DNA of 64,000 nucleotides from Streptomyces sp. NBC_00663 (lineage in GTDB: Bacteria; Actinomycetota; Actinomycetes; Streptomycetales; Streptomycetaceae), in contig NZ_CP109027.1 in assembly GCF_036226885.1 (NCBI RefSeq), positions 2,666,001 to 2,730,000 on the forward strand, in the 5' to 3' direction. Below the pieces are notes generated by a model. That model searched no databases, was not told the DNA's origin, and saw only the letters and a program-made list of their open reading frames with translations. Position numbers and translations under genes: made by a program. Shown here piece by piece: positions 40,463 to 49,174 of the stretch. Position 1 is the stretch's first letter. Every line of letters begins with the position of its first letter.

Positions 40463-41413
40463 TCAACCCTTGACCGCGCCCGTCAACATGCCCTTCTTGA
40501 AATGCCGCTGCACGAACGGCGAAAGCACAGCCACCGGAAGCAGAGCCATCACCATCACAGCCATCTGAACGGCCAGCCCCGACAACTGCCCGGTCTTGAT
40601 CGCCTGCCCCAACCCCACCGGCGCCTCCTGCTTCTGCACCAGCTGGATCATGACGTTCTGCAACGGCATCATGTCCTGGTCGTTCAGGTACAGGGACGCG
40701 TTGAACCAGGCGCTCCAGTACCCCACCGCGTAGAACAACGTGATCACGGCGATCACGGCCCGGGACAGAGGCATCACGATCTGCCAGAGGATCCGGAAGT
40801 CCCCGGCCCCGTCGATGCGCGCACTGTCGGTCAGCTCCGACGAGATCCCCATGAAGAACCCGCGCAGCACCAGGATGTTGAAGACACTGATCGCGCTCGG
40901 CAGGATCAGCGCGAGATAGCTGTCCGTCAGTCCGAGGGTCTGCACCAGCAGATACGTCGGGATGAGCCCGGCGCTGAAGAACATCGTCGCCAGCAGGACC
41001 ATCAGGATCCACCGGTGCCCGAGCGAGTCGGTCCGCGACAGCCCGTACGCGCAGAGCACGGAGACGGTCATCGAGAACGCCGTACCCACCAGTGTGACCA
41101 GCACGCTGATGATCGCCGCCCGGGTGACCTGCCCTCCGCTGAGCAGCTCCTGGTAGGCCACGAAGGTGATGCTCTTCGGCACCATCACCAGGCCGCCGGC
41201 CTCGTCGATGGTCTTGCGTGACGAGAGGCTCGTGACCACCACGATCCACAGCGGGAAGAGAATCGCCAGGCACGCGATGCCGAGCACGAGCCCCTTGCTC
41301 GCCAGCCCCGCCCTGGAGGGAGGCTCCTCCCAGACCGGCCGGGGCGGCGCGGCCCACCAGCCGGGTTCGCGGGGCGGGTTGTCGATGCCGGGCTTGTCGA
41401 TGACGGCGCTCAC
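40463..41413 (-). CDS. ABC sugar transporter permease (MalG/LplC type)
   Basis: A 316-residue inner-membrane permease with six predicted transmembrane segments. The cytoplasmic EAA loop reads ELTDSARIDGAGDFRILWQI, the contact site for an ATPase. A GTG start at 41413 overlaps the previous stop in a GTGA. It follows the first permease and would form the heterodimeric channel for xyloglucan oligosaccharides. Confidence 0.88.
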   Translation of the reverse strand: MSAVIDKPGIDNPPREPGWWAAPPRPVWEEPPSRAGLASKGLVLGIACLAILFPLWIVVVTSLSSRKTIDEAGGLVMVPKSITFVAYQELLSGGQVTRAAIISVLVTLVGTAFSMTVSVLCAYGLSRTDSLGHRWILMVLLATMFFSAGLIPTYLLVQTLGLTDSYLALILPSAISVFNILVLRGFFMGISSELTDSARIDGAGDFRILWQIVMPLSRAVIAVITLFYAVGYWSAWFNASLYLNDQDMMPLQNVMIQLVQKQEAPVGLGQAIKTGQLSGLAVQMAVMVMALLPVAVLSPFVQRHFKKGMLTGAVKG

Positions 41414-42444
41414 TTCTTGTACACCCCCTGCTCGCCCATGAGATGGGCCACCTTGTTCGCGGCCAGGACGAGACCGATGCTGATGACGCCCTTGACGAGT
41501 CCTGCGGCGGCCGCGTAGCCGAAGTCCTGGTTGCGGACGCCGTTCCACCACACGAAGGTGTCGAGCACTTCCGCCGCGCCCGGTCCCACCGCGTTTCTCT
41601 GCAACAGGATCTGTTCGAAGCCGACGGTCAGCGCGTCGCCGACCCTGAGCACCAGCAGCAGCGCGATCACCGGCCGCAGCGCGGGCAGGGTGACATGCCA
41701 CATGCGGCGCCACCGTGAAGCCCCGTCCATGGCGGCGGCCTCGTACAGGTCCGGGCTCACGGACGCCAGCGCGGCGAGGAAGACGATGATCCCCCAGCCG
41801 GCGTCCTTCCACACCGACTGCGCGGTGACGAGGAACTTGAAGGTGTTCGGGTCGGTCATGATGTCGAGGCCGTCGTAGCCGTGGTCGCGGAGCAGCGTCG
41901 ACAACAGTCCGGCGCCGCCGAGCAGTTGCTGGAAGACCGCGATCACCAGCACCCACGAGAAGAAGTGCGGCAGATAGAGAACGGCCTGGGCGATGGCCCG
42001 TACCCGGGGCCTGACCACGCTGTTGATGAGCAGCGCGAGCAGGATCGGGATCGGGAAGAACAGCAGGAGCTGGAGGAAGAACAGCACCAGCGTGTTCTGG
42101 ACCGCCGACCAGAAGGACGAGTCGGCGAAGATCCGCTGGAAGTTCTCCAGCCCCACCCAGGGGCTGTGCAGCATGGACACGACGCCGTTGTCGCTGATGT
42201 AGGGGTCGTAGTCCTGGAAGGCCACCACGTTGCCGAGGATCGGCACGTAGTTGAAGAGCAGTACCAGGACGACGGCCGGCAGCGTCATCAGGAGCAGGAC
42301 GCGGTCGCGTCTGATCCTGAGCCGCAGACTCAGCCTTCCCTGGCGGCGCTTCCTGCTGGAACCGGTGGCGCCGCCGGACGCCACCGGGGTCTTCGCCGTC
42401 GTGTCGGCCTCGGTCCTGCTCCGAGGCACCGTGCTGTGGGACAC
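41410..42444 (-). CDS. ABC sugar transporter permease (MalF/LplB type)
   Basis: A 344-residue permease with a charged N-terminal stretch of 45 residues and about six membrane segments. The EAA loop is DLYEAAAMDGASRWRRMWHV near residue 235. The start is GTG at 42444 with AGGAG 8 bases upstream. It follows the binding protein by 27 bases and overlaps the second permease, so the three are co-transcribed. Confidence 0.88.
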   Translation of the reverse strand: MSHSTVPRSRTEADTTAKTPVASGGATGSSRKRRQGRLSLRLRIRRDRVLLLMTLPAVVLVLLFNYVPILGNVVAFQDYDPYISDNGVVSMLHSPWVGLENFQRIFADSSFWSAVQNTLVLFFLQLLLFFPIPILLALLINSVVRPRVRAIAQAVLYLPHFFSWVLVIAVFQQLLGGAGLLSTLLRDHGYDGLDIMTDPNTFKFLVTAQSVWKDAGWGIIVFLAALASVSPDLYEAAAMDGASRWRRMWHVTLPALRPVIALLLVLRVGDALTVGFEQILLQRNAVGPGAAEVLDTFVWWNGVRNQDFGYAAAAGLVKGVISIGLVLAANKVAHLMGEQGVYKK

Positions 42445-42471
42445 GGCCGTTCTCCTTGCCTCGGTACCTGG

Positions 42472-44163
42472 TCAGCCGGCCGCGGAGCCGTTCTCGTCGA
42501 GGATCTGCTTGTACCAGTCGCGCAGTTTGTCGCCGCCCTTGCTCTTCCAGTCGGAGACCGCCTGCTGCATGTCGCTGATCTTCTTGCGGCCGCGGACGAT
42601 GTCGTCCTCCAGCTGCTCGAAGTCGTTGGCGAGGTTGGTGTAGCGGTTGGGCTCGGTGATCTGCATGCCCCAGAAGGCGGACTTCTTGGTGAAGGCGCCC
42701 ATCCGCTGCTCCCACTCGACCTGGCCCTTGGCGACCGCGGGGAAGTCGGGGTGCGCGATCGTCGCGGCGGGGCTCGCGACCATGACGTAGGCGTTCATCA
42801 CGTCGAGGTTGCCCTGGTCGGTCTTGGTGGGCACGCCGTCCTTGACGGTGTAATGGGTGCCCTCCACACCGTAGTTGGTCATCATGTACTCCTTGGTGCC
42901 GTACGGCGCCGCGGTGGTGTTGGCGACGGCGAGGACGTCACGGATGACCGACTCGGAGGCCTTCTTGTTGACGAAGGCGAAGATGCCGGCGGGCTGCTCG
43001 GCGTAGATGGTGGGGTTGCCGCCGTCGTGGCCCCAGACGTCCATGCCCCAGATCTTGAAGTCCGGGTTCTGGGTGGCCTGTTCGGCGGTGCGGCTCCACC
43101 ACTGGGAGATGTTGTTGGGGTAGATCAGGAACTCGCCCGCCGCGAACTTGGGCCCGGGGTCGGGGGCGTTCTTGCCCATCTTGGAGTCGGGGTGGACGAC
43201 GCCCGCCTCGAACAGCTTGCGGGACCATTCGATCGCCTCGAGGTACTGGTCGGTCTCGATGCGGTTGACCAGCTTGCCGTCGACCATGTCCCACCACAGC
43301 GGCTTCTCGCTGCCGGAGAAGACACCGAAGGCCTGCCAGGCGGTCCACTTCATGTCCAGGCACGCCCAGCGCTTGGCCTTGGCGTTGGTGATCTCCTTGG
43401 CCAGCGCCATGAACTCGTCGCAGGACTTGGGTATTTCGTACCCTTCCTTCTCGAAGATGTCCTGGCGGTACAGCGGGACGATGCTGGGGGCCCACGGCGC
43501 CGGCATCGGCAGTCCGCGCAGCTTGCCGCCGAAGATGGAGCGCTGCCAGGCACCCGTCGGGATCGCGGCGAGGTTCGGGTAGTCCTTGACCGCGTCGCCG
43601 GACAGGTACGGGCCGAGGTCGGCGAACTTGCTGATGATGGCGGTGGGGATCTTGCCGTTCATGTTCCAGCCGGGGACGACCACCACGTCCGGGACGTCGC
43701 TGGAGGCGAGGACCGCGCCGAGCTTCTGCTCGTAGGTGTTTCCGTCCTGGTTCTGCCACTGGACGTCGACGCCGATCAGGTCGTTCATCGCCTTGTAGTA
43801 GGCGTTGTCGCTCTTGGGCGGGGAGCCCCAGAACGGCGACATGACGGTGACCTTGCCGCCCTTGCCGAGCTTCTTCTCCACCGACGTCTTCAGCGTGGCG
43901 AGGTCCAGCTTGCTGGTGAAGCCGATCGCGGAGCCGTTCTTGGCGGGGATGTCGGGCGTCACCACGTTGCTGGCCACATAGGCCGGAAGGATCTTCTTGG
44001 CGTCCTTGTCCGACGTGGTGCCGTCGCGCGATCCGCTGTCCGAGCCGCCGCAGGCGGCGAGGAGCGGCATCCCTCCGGCCACCGCGGCGGTGGCTACCGC
44101 CGTGGAGGCGAGGAAGCTTCTCCGGCTGGGCCCGGAGGAGGCGGAAGCGGCGTTCGGCGTCAT
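42472..44163 (-). CDS. Sugar-binding lipoprotein of the xyloglucan ABC transporter
   Basis: A 563-residue extracellular solute-binding protein of the LplA/cluster-1 type. The N-terminus has a Tat-like signal (SRRSFLAS) and a lipobox LLAAC. The mature part has the usual two-lobed binding-protein pattern with many Trp and Asp residues that could stack sugars. It heads the minus-strand operon whose later genes are permeases and GH74, GH42, GH95 and GH12. A LacI-type operator lies 134 bases upstream. Xyloglucan oligosaccharide as ligand is inferred from context. Confidence 0.88.
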   Translation of the reverse strand: MTPNAASASSGPSRRSFLASTAVATAAVAGGMPLLAACGGSDSGSRDGTTSDKDAKKILPAYVASNVVTPDIPAKNGSAIGFTSKLDLATLKTSVEKKLGKGGKVTVMSPFWGSPPKSDNAYYKAMNDLIGVDVQWQNQDGNTYEQKLGAVLASSDVPDVVVVPGWNMNGKIPTAIISKFADLGPYLSGDAVKDYPNLAAIPTGAWQRSIFGGKLRGLPMPAPWAPSIVPLYRQDIFEKEGYEIPKSCDEFMALAKEITNAKAKRWACLDMKWTAWQAFGVFSGSEKPLWWDMVDGKLVNRIETDQYLEAIEWSRKLFEAGVVHPDSKMGKNAPDPGPKFAAGEFLIYPNNISQWWSRTAEQATQNPDFKIWGMDVWGHDGGNPTIYAEQPAGIFAFVNKKASESVIRDVLAVANTTAAPYGTKEYMMTNYGVEGTHYTVKDGVPTKTDQGNLDVMNAYVMVASPAATIAHPDFPAVAKGQVEWEQRMGAFTKKSAFWGMQITEPNRYTNLANDFEQLEDDIVRGRKKISDMQQAVSDWKSKGGDKLRDWYKQILDENGSAAG

Positions 44164-44296
44164 TGCGTCAACCCTTCATGGCGCACCAGGACACCCGGCG
44201 GTGGGCCGTCGGCTGCGGTGTCTTCAGTGGAACTGGCTGAGCCGAAGCGTTCCTTCGACTTCTACGGTCGATGCGTAGTCGAAGTGGGCGAAGTAG

Positions 44297-44310
44297 TCGA
44301 AGCGCTTCGA
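44297..44310. promoter_or_regulatory. LacI-type operator for the SBP operon
   Basis: The perfect palindrome TCGAAGCGCTTCGA lies 10 bases downstream of the candidate -10 on the minus strand, where it would cover the transcription start. Confidence 0.75.
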
Positions 44311-44320
44311 TGTTGCTGTG

Positions 44321-44349
44321 AGGTTAAGTGAAGCCCTGTGGGTGCACAA
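44321..44349 (-). promoter_or_regulatory. Candidate promoter for the SBP-permease-GH operon
   Basis: On the minus strand a -35 TTGTGC (44349-44344) and a -10 TAACCT (44326-44321) are 17 bases apart. Each matches the consensus only partly; position beside the operator is the main support. Confidence 0.45.
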
Positions 44350-44427
44350 GGGTCGCTCCCAATATTCCTCGGAGGCCTGGGAGGTGACCTTTTCTTATGC
44401 ACCGCTTGAAGTGATGGCGCTGCTCCC

Positions 44428-44456
44428 TTGACACCCGCCCTGGTGTCGAATGAGCA
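44428..44456 (+). promoter_or_regulatory. Candidate promoter for GH3
   Basis: A consensus -35 TTGACA (44428-44433) is followed after 17-18 bases by a weak -10 (TGAGCA or GAGCAT). The operator at 44457 begins immediately after it. Confidence 0.5.
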
Positions 44457-44470
44457 TCGAAGCGCTTCGA
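44457..44470. promoter_or_regulatory. LacI-type operator for GH3
   Basis: The perfect palindrome TCGAAGCGCTTCGA lies 36 bases upstream of the chosen GH3 start. If the earlier in-frame ATG at 44450 were used, the operator would be inside the coding region, which argues for the later start. Confidence 0.75.
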
Positions 44471-44506
44471 AAGAGCTTCACCGCTCCACTCCAAGGGGAA
44501 CCCCAC

Positions 44507-47347
44507 GTGACCGCACAGCCGACGCCCACACCGCCCTTCCGCGATCCGCAGCTGCCCTTCGCGAAGCGCATCGACGATCTGCTGTCGCGGCTCACCCTCG
44601 ACGAGAAGACCGCGTTCCTGCACCAGTTCGCGCCGGCCGTGGAGCGCCTCGGCATCGCCGCGTTCCGCACCGGCCAGGAGGCACTGCACGGCGTGGCCTG
44701 GATGGGCCCGGCGACGGTGTTCCCGCAGGCCGTCGGTCTCGCCGCGACCTGGAACACGGATCTCGTACGACGGGTCGGCGACGCGGTGTCGAAGGAGGTC
44801 CGCGCGATGCGGGCGCGCGACGACCGCGTGGGCCTCAACGTCTGGTCGCCGACCGTCAACCTCCTGCGCCACCCGCTGTGGGGCCGCAACGAGGAGGGCT
44901 ACTCGGAGGACCCGAAACTGACGTCCGCGATCGCCACCGCGTACACCCACGGACTGCGCGGCGACCACCCGACCTACTGGCGCACCGCCCCCGTCCTCAA
45001 GCACTGGCTGGCCCACAACAACGAGACGGACCGGGCCACTTCGTCCAGCTCGGTGCGCCCGCGCGTGCTGCACGAGTACGACCTTCGCGCCTTCCGCGAG
45101 ACCGTCGAGGCGGGTGCGGTGGCCGGGGTGATGCCCTCGTACAACCTGGTCAACGGCCGTCCCAACCACGTCAGTCCGTATCTGCGCGAGCACCTTCGCA
45201 CCTGGACGGACGAGGACCTGCTGGTCTGCTCGGACGCGGGCGCGCCCTCCAACCTGGTCGACTTCGAGCACTACTTCGACACCCACGAGGAGGCCACGGC
45301 CGCCTCGCTGCTGGCCGGCGTCGACAGCTTCACCGACCACGGCACGGACAACTCGCTGATCGTCGGGCGGCTCAAGAGGGCCTACGAGCAGGGCCTGCTG
45401 AGCGAGGCCGACATCGACACGGCGGTCCGCCGTCAGCTCTCGGTCCGGTTCCGGCTCGGCGAGTTCGACGGCTACGACGAGCCGGGCGCCTACGACACCC
45501 CCGAGCACCGGGCCCTCGCCCAGGAGGCGGCCGAGCAGGCGGTCGTCCTGCTGCGCAACGACGGGGTGCTGCCGCTCGCGCCGGACACCCGGCTCGCCGT
45601 GGTCGGTCTGCTCGCCGACGAGTGCAAGCTCGACTGGTACAGCGGCACCCTGATCCACCGGTCCACCCCGCTGGAGGGCCTGTACGAGCGGTTCGGCGCC
45701 GAGCGCGTGGAGTTCGCGGAGGGCGTGGACCGCGTCCGCCTGCGGACCTCGACCGGCGCCTTCCTCCACGTACCGGCCGCGGACGCCGACGACGAGGTGC
45801 GCGGCGTCGAGGGCGCCCTGGACCCGGCGCTGCTCGCGGGCCGCACCGACCTGCCGCCGCTGACCACGGACCCGGCCGGCACCGAACTCGCGCTCGTCGA
45901 CTGGGGCGAGGGGCTGCTGACGCTGCGCGCCCCCGACGGCCGCTATCTCTCGGTCGCCGGGGACGGCTATGTCCGCGCCTCCGCCGACCAGCCCGGAGGG
46001 TGGGTCGTCCAGGAGACGTTCCGGCTCGAACCCCATGAGAACGGACACCTCCTCAGGCACGTCGGTACGGGTCGCCACATCTCTGTCGCCGCCGACGGAG
46101 TAAAGGTTGCCGACGAGAATCCGGAAATCTCCGGGGACCCGGAGATCTTCGAGCTGATCATCGCCGAGCACGGCAGGGACGCGGTGGCCCGGGTCGCCGC
46201 AGAGGCGGACGTGGTCCTGGTGGTCGCGGGCAACGACCCGCATCTGGGCGGCCGTGAGACCGAGGACCGTACGACCCTCGCGCTCCCCGCGCACCAGGAG
46301 CGGCTGCTGCGTGCCGCCCGTACGGCCAACCCGAACACGGTGCTGGCCCTGGTCTCCGCCTACCCGTACGCGGTCGAGCCCGGACCGCTGCGCGCCGTGC
46401 TCTGGACGGCGCACGGCGGCCAGGCCGCGGGCACCGCCCTGGCCCGGGTCCTGGCCGGGGACGTCTCCCCCGCGGGCCGCCTCCCGCAGACCTGGTACAC
46501 GGACGACGCCGGCCTGCCCGACCTGCTCGACTACGACGTGATCGGCGGCCGGCAGACGTACCTCTACTACGAGGGCACGCCGCTGTTCCCGTTCGGCCAT
46601 GGCCTGTCGTACGCGTCGTTCGCGTACGCGGACCTGAACTCCCGGGTCGAGGAAGGGACGTTGCGCGTCTCCTTCACGGTCACCAACACCGGCGACGTGA
46701 CGGCCGACGAGGTCGCCCAGCTCTACACGCGGGCCGTCGACCCGTCGGTGCCGCGCCCGCGCCGCCAGTTGCTCGCGCACCGCCGGGTCACCCTGACGCC
46801 GGGCGAGAAGACGGGCGTGGACTTCGAGGTCCCGCTGCCGGAACTGGAGTTCTGGGACGTGGCACAGGGCCGCGCACGTCTCGAACCGGGTCCCTACGAC
46901 GTACTGGTGGGCGCCTCCAGCGAGGACGTCCGGCTACGCACGACGATCGTCCTGGACGGCGAGCCGGGCACCCCGCGTCCGGTGGCCGGACGCGGCCTGG
47001 ACGGGGCGGACTTCGACGAGCAGAGCGGTGCCGAGATCGTCGACCGCACGAGGACCACGGGCGACGCGGTGACGCCGGCGCCGGACCGGACGGCCGAACT
47101 GCTCTACCGTGCCTGCGACTTCGGGCCGGGCGTCACGGAGGTGACGGTGACCGTGGCGGGCGAGGGCACGGTGGAGGTGTCGCTGGACGGCGGCACGGCG
47201 GCGGCCGCGCTCTCACCGCGAACGCCCACGTCGGGACCGTACGACTACGTCACCCTCGCGGCGGAGCTGGCGGTCTCCGGTGTGCACGACGTCCACCTCA
47301 GACTGCGCGGCCCGCTGCGGCTCGCGCACGTCGGCTTCTCCGGTTGA
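44507..47347 (+). CDS. GH3 beta-glucosidase with inserted trefoil-like domain
   Basis: A 946-residue GH3 enzyme without a signal peptide. The TIM-barrel domain comes first, with the nucleophile Asp243 in LVCSDAGAPS. The second domain (VLLRNDGVLPL onward) is interrupted near residues 405-545 by a segment with repeated RLRTSTGAFLHV and LRAPDGRYLSVAGDG motifs, resembling a fascin-like beta-trefoil. A fibronectin-III-like domain follows, and the last 125 residues look like a CBM6-type beta-sandwich. GTG at 44507 is chosen because AAGGGG lies 8 bases upstream. It would remove backbone glucose from imported oligosaccharides. Confidence 0.87.
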   Translation: MTAQPTPTPPFRDPQLPFAKRIDDLLSRLTLDEKTAFLHQFAPAVERLGIAAFRTGQEALHGVAWMGPATVFPQAVGLAATWNTDLVRRVGDAVSKEVRAMRARDDRVGLNVWSPTVNLLRHPLWGRNEEGYSEDPKLTSAIATAYTHGLRGDHPTYWRTAPVLKHWLAHNNETDRATSSSSVRPRVLHEYDLRAFRETVEAGAVAGVMPSYNLVNGRPNHVSPYLREHLRTWTDEDLLVCSDAGAPSNLVDFEHYFDTHEEATAASLLAGVDSFTDHGTDNSLIVGRLKRAYEQGLLSEADIDTAVRRQLSVRFRLGEFDGYDEPGAYDTPEHRALAQEAAEQAVVLLRNDGVLPLAPDTRLAVVGLLADECKLDWYSGTLIHRSTPLEGLYERFGAERVEFAEGVDRVRLRTSTGAFLHVPAADADDEVRGVEGALDPALLAGRTDLPPLTTDPAGTELALVDWGEGLLTLRAPDGRYLSVAGDGYVRASADQPGGWVVQETFRLEPHENGHLLRHVGTGRHISVAADGVKVADENPEISGDPEIFELIIAEHGRDAVARVAAEADVVLVVAGNDPHLGGRETEDRTTLALPAHQERLLRAARTANPNTVLALVSAYPYAVEPGPLRAVLWTAHGGQAAGTALARVLAGDVSPAGRLPQTWYTDDAGLPDLLDYDVIGGRQTYLYYEGTPLFPFGHGLSYASFAYADLNSRVEEGTLRVSFTVTNTGDVTADEVAQLYTRAVDPSVPRPRRQLLAHRRVTLTPGEKTGVDFEVPLPELEFWDVAQGRARLEPGPYDVLVGASSEDVRLRTTIVLDGEPGTPRPVAGRGLDGADFDEQSGAEIVDRTRTTGDAVTPAPDRTAELLYRACDFGPGVTEVTVTVAGEGTVEVSLDGGTAAAALSPRTPTSGPYDYVTLAAELAVSGVHDVHLRLRGPLRLAHVGFSG

Positions 47348-47371
47348 GGGTCCGGAGGAGACGGCACAGAG

Positions 47372-47413
47372 AAGGGGCCCGGCACCGGAAGGCAGCGGTG
47401 CCGGGCCCCTTTT
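47372..47413 (+). terminator. Terminator downstream of GH3
   Basis: A perfect 16-bp stem (47372-47387 with 47396-47411) with an 8-base loop ends in TTTT. It lies 25 bases after the GH3 stop. Confidence 0.9.
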
Positions 47414-47420
47414 CGGAAGC

Positions 47421-47448
47421 CTAGCTGAAAATGGTTCCCATTAGCTAG
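47421..47448. other. Orphan dyad between convergent gene ends
   Basis: CTAGCT-gaa-AATGG-ttc-CCATT-AGCTAG is an 11-bp inverted repeat with a 3-base bulge. It is AT-richer than its surroundings and lies between the GH3 terminator and the aldehyde dehydrogenase stop, so it is not near any start. Confidence 0.6.
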
Positions 47449-47472
47449 ATCTCACCGGCTGGAGAAGGAGTC

Positions 47473-48918
47473 TCAGAGAGCGAGCCCCGTCAGGACCAGC
47501 ACCCGCTCGTAGGTGTAGTCGTCCATCGCGAACTTCACGCCCTCGCGGCCCACACCGGACTGCTTGGCGCCGCCGTACGGCATCTGGTCGGCGCGGTAGG
47601 AGGGCACGTCACCGACGACGACGCCGCCGACCTCAAGGGCGCGGTGGGCGCGGAAGGCGGCCTGGAGGTCGTGGGTGAACACGCCCGCCTGGAGGCCGTA
47701 CTTGGAGTCGTTGACGGCCTCGAAGGCCGCGTCCTCGCCGTCGACCTTCTGCACGGTGAGGACGGGTCCGAAGACCTCCTCGCAGGAGATCGTCGTGGTC
47801 GCCGGTACGTCGGTGAGGACGGTCGGCGCGTAGGAGGCGCCATCGCGGTCGCCGCCGGTGAGAAGGGTGGCGCCGGCCTCGACGGCCTCCTTCACCCACG
47901 CCTCGACGCGCTTGGCCGCGTCCTCGCTGACCAGCGGGCCGACGTCGGTCTTGTCGTCGCTCGGGTCACCGGTGACCTGGGCCTCGACGGCGGCGACGAT
48001 GCGCGGCAGCAGCCGGTCGTACACGGACGCGTCGGCGATGACCCGCTGCACGGAGATGCAGGACTGGCCGCCCTGGTAGTTGGAGAAGGTGGCGATGCGG
48101 GTGGCGGCCCAGTCGAGGTCCGCGTCGCTCGCGAAGTCGCCGAGGACGACGGCCGCGCCGTTGCCGCCCAGCTCCAGGGTGCAGTGCTTGCGCGGCACCG
48201 AGTCCATGATCGCGTAGCCGACCTTCTCGGAACCGGTGAAGGAGATGACCGGCAGGCGCTCGTCCTGGACGAGGGCGGGCATCCGGTCGTTCGGCACCGG
48301 GAGGATGCTCCAGGAGCCGGCCGGCAGCTCGGTCTCGGCGAGGAGGTCGCCGATGATCAGGCCGGAGAGCGGGGTGGCGGGCGCCGGCTTGAGGATGATG
48401 GGCGCCCCTGCCGCGATCGCCGGGGCGATCTTGTGGGCGCACAGGTTCAGCGGGAAGTTGAAGGGCGCGATGCCGAGGACGACGCCCTTCGGGAAGCGCC
48501 GGGTGAGGGCGAGCCGGCCCTGGCCGCCGAGGTCGGTGTCGAGGCGCTGGGCCTCGCCGCTGTTGAAGCGCCGCGCCTCCTCCGCTGCGAACCGGAACAC
48601 GGAGACGGCCCGGCCGACCTCGCCGCGGGCCCACTTGATCGGCTTGCCGTTCTCGGCGGAGATGAGCTGCGCGATCTCCTCGGTGCGCTCGACGAGACGC
48701 CGGCTGACGTGGTCGAGGGCGGCGGCACGGACGTGGGCCGGGGTGGCGGCGAACTCGTCCCGCACGGCGTGGGCGGCGGCGACGGCCTCCTCGGTCTGCG
48801 CGTCGCTCGGCACGCTCACCTTGCCGACCACCCGGCCGTCCCAGGGCGAGGTGACGTCGAAGCTGTCCTCGCCGGTGACCTGGCGGCCGGCGAGCCAGAA
48901 GGCGTGGGTGGAAGTCAT
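47473..48918 (-). CDS. NAD(P)-dependent aldehyde dehydrogenase
   Basis: A 481-residue aldehyde dehydrogenase. The active site is complete: Asn155 in PFNFPLN, Lys177, Glu249 in LELGGN and Cys287 in GGQSC. With 4-aminobutyrate aminotransferase, a PuuB-like oxidase and a polyamine transporter nearby, gamma-aminobutyraldehyde or succinic semialdehyde is a likely substrate, but the sequence alone does not decide. The ATG at 48918 is chosen over an upstream start because it gives the usual N-terminus. It is transcribed alone toward GH3. Confidence 0.88.
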   Translation of the reverse strand: MTSTHAFWLAGRQVTGEDSFDVTSPWDGRVVGKVSVPSDAQTEEAVAAAHAVRDEFAATPAHVRAAALDHVSRRLVERTEEIAQLISAENGKPIKWARGEVGRAVSVFRFAAEEARRFNSGEAQRLDTDLGGQGRLALTRRFPKGVVLGIAPFNFPLNLCAHKIAPAIAAGAPIILKPAPATPLSGLIIGDLLAETELPAGSWSILPVPNDRMPALVQDERLPVISFTGSEKVGYAIMDSVPRKHCTLELGGNGAAVVLGDFASDADLDWAATRIATFSNYQGGQSCISVQRVIADASVYDRLLPRIVAAVEAQVTGDPSDDKTDVGPLVSEDAAKRVEAWVKEAVEAGATLLTGGDRDGASYAPTVLTDVPATTTISCEEVFGPVLTVQKVDGEDAAFEAVNDSKYGLQAGVFTHDLQAAFRAHRALEVGGVVVGDVPSYRADQMPYGGAKQSGVGREGVKFAMDDYTYERVLVLTGLAL

Positions 48919-49052
48919 GTCCCGGCCCTTCCGCGTAGGGGGTGTGCGTTGGCTTTCGGGGTCCACGGTAGGGGTGGGGAGGCCAGGGGGTGTTTGTCCG
49001 GGGTGGAGTGGTGGGGGGCGGGGGTGTGCCGGTTTGGTGGAGTGAACGGACG

Positions 49053-49132
49053 GGACGTGCCGCTGCCACCCTCCGACAGGCGGTGAACGGACCGGACACG
49101 CCGCTGCCCGCCCACCGGCAGGCGGTGAGCGG
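49053..49132. repeat. Degenerate tandem repeat, about 40-bp period
   Basis: Two units (49053-49090 and 49094-49132) share GCCGCTGCC and CAGGCGGTGA with about 80% identity. It lies between two minus-strand genes. No function is visible. Confidence 0.65.
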
Positions 49133-49174
49133 GCAGGCGGAATGTCAGTTGCCCGCCTCAGGGAGGCGGCGGGA

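Larger units (their letters stand above)
44164..44506. other. Divergent regulatory region (343 bp) between SBP and GH3
   Basis: No gene is supported. It holds two perfect 14-bp LacI-type operators and a candidate promoter beside each, arranged in mirror image. Extra TCGAAG half-sites lie at 44270-44296 and a degraded site near 44243-44259. Confidence 0.75.
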
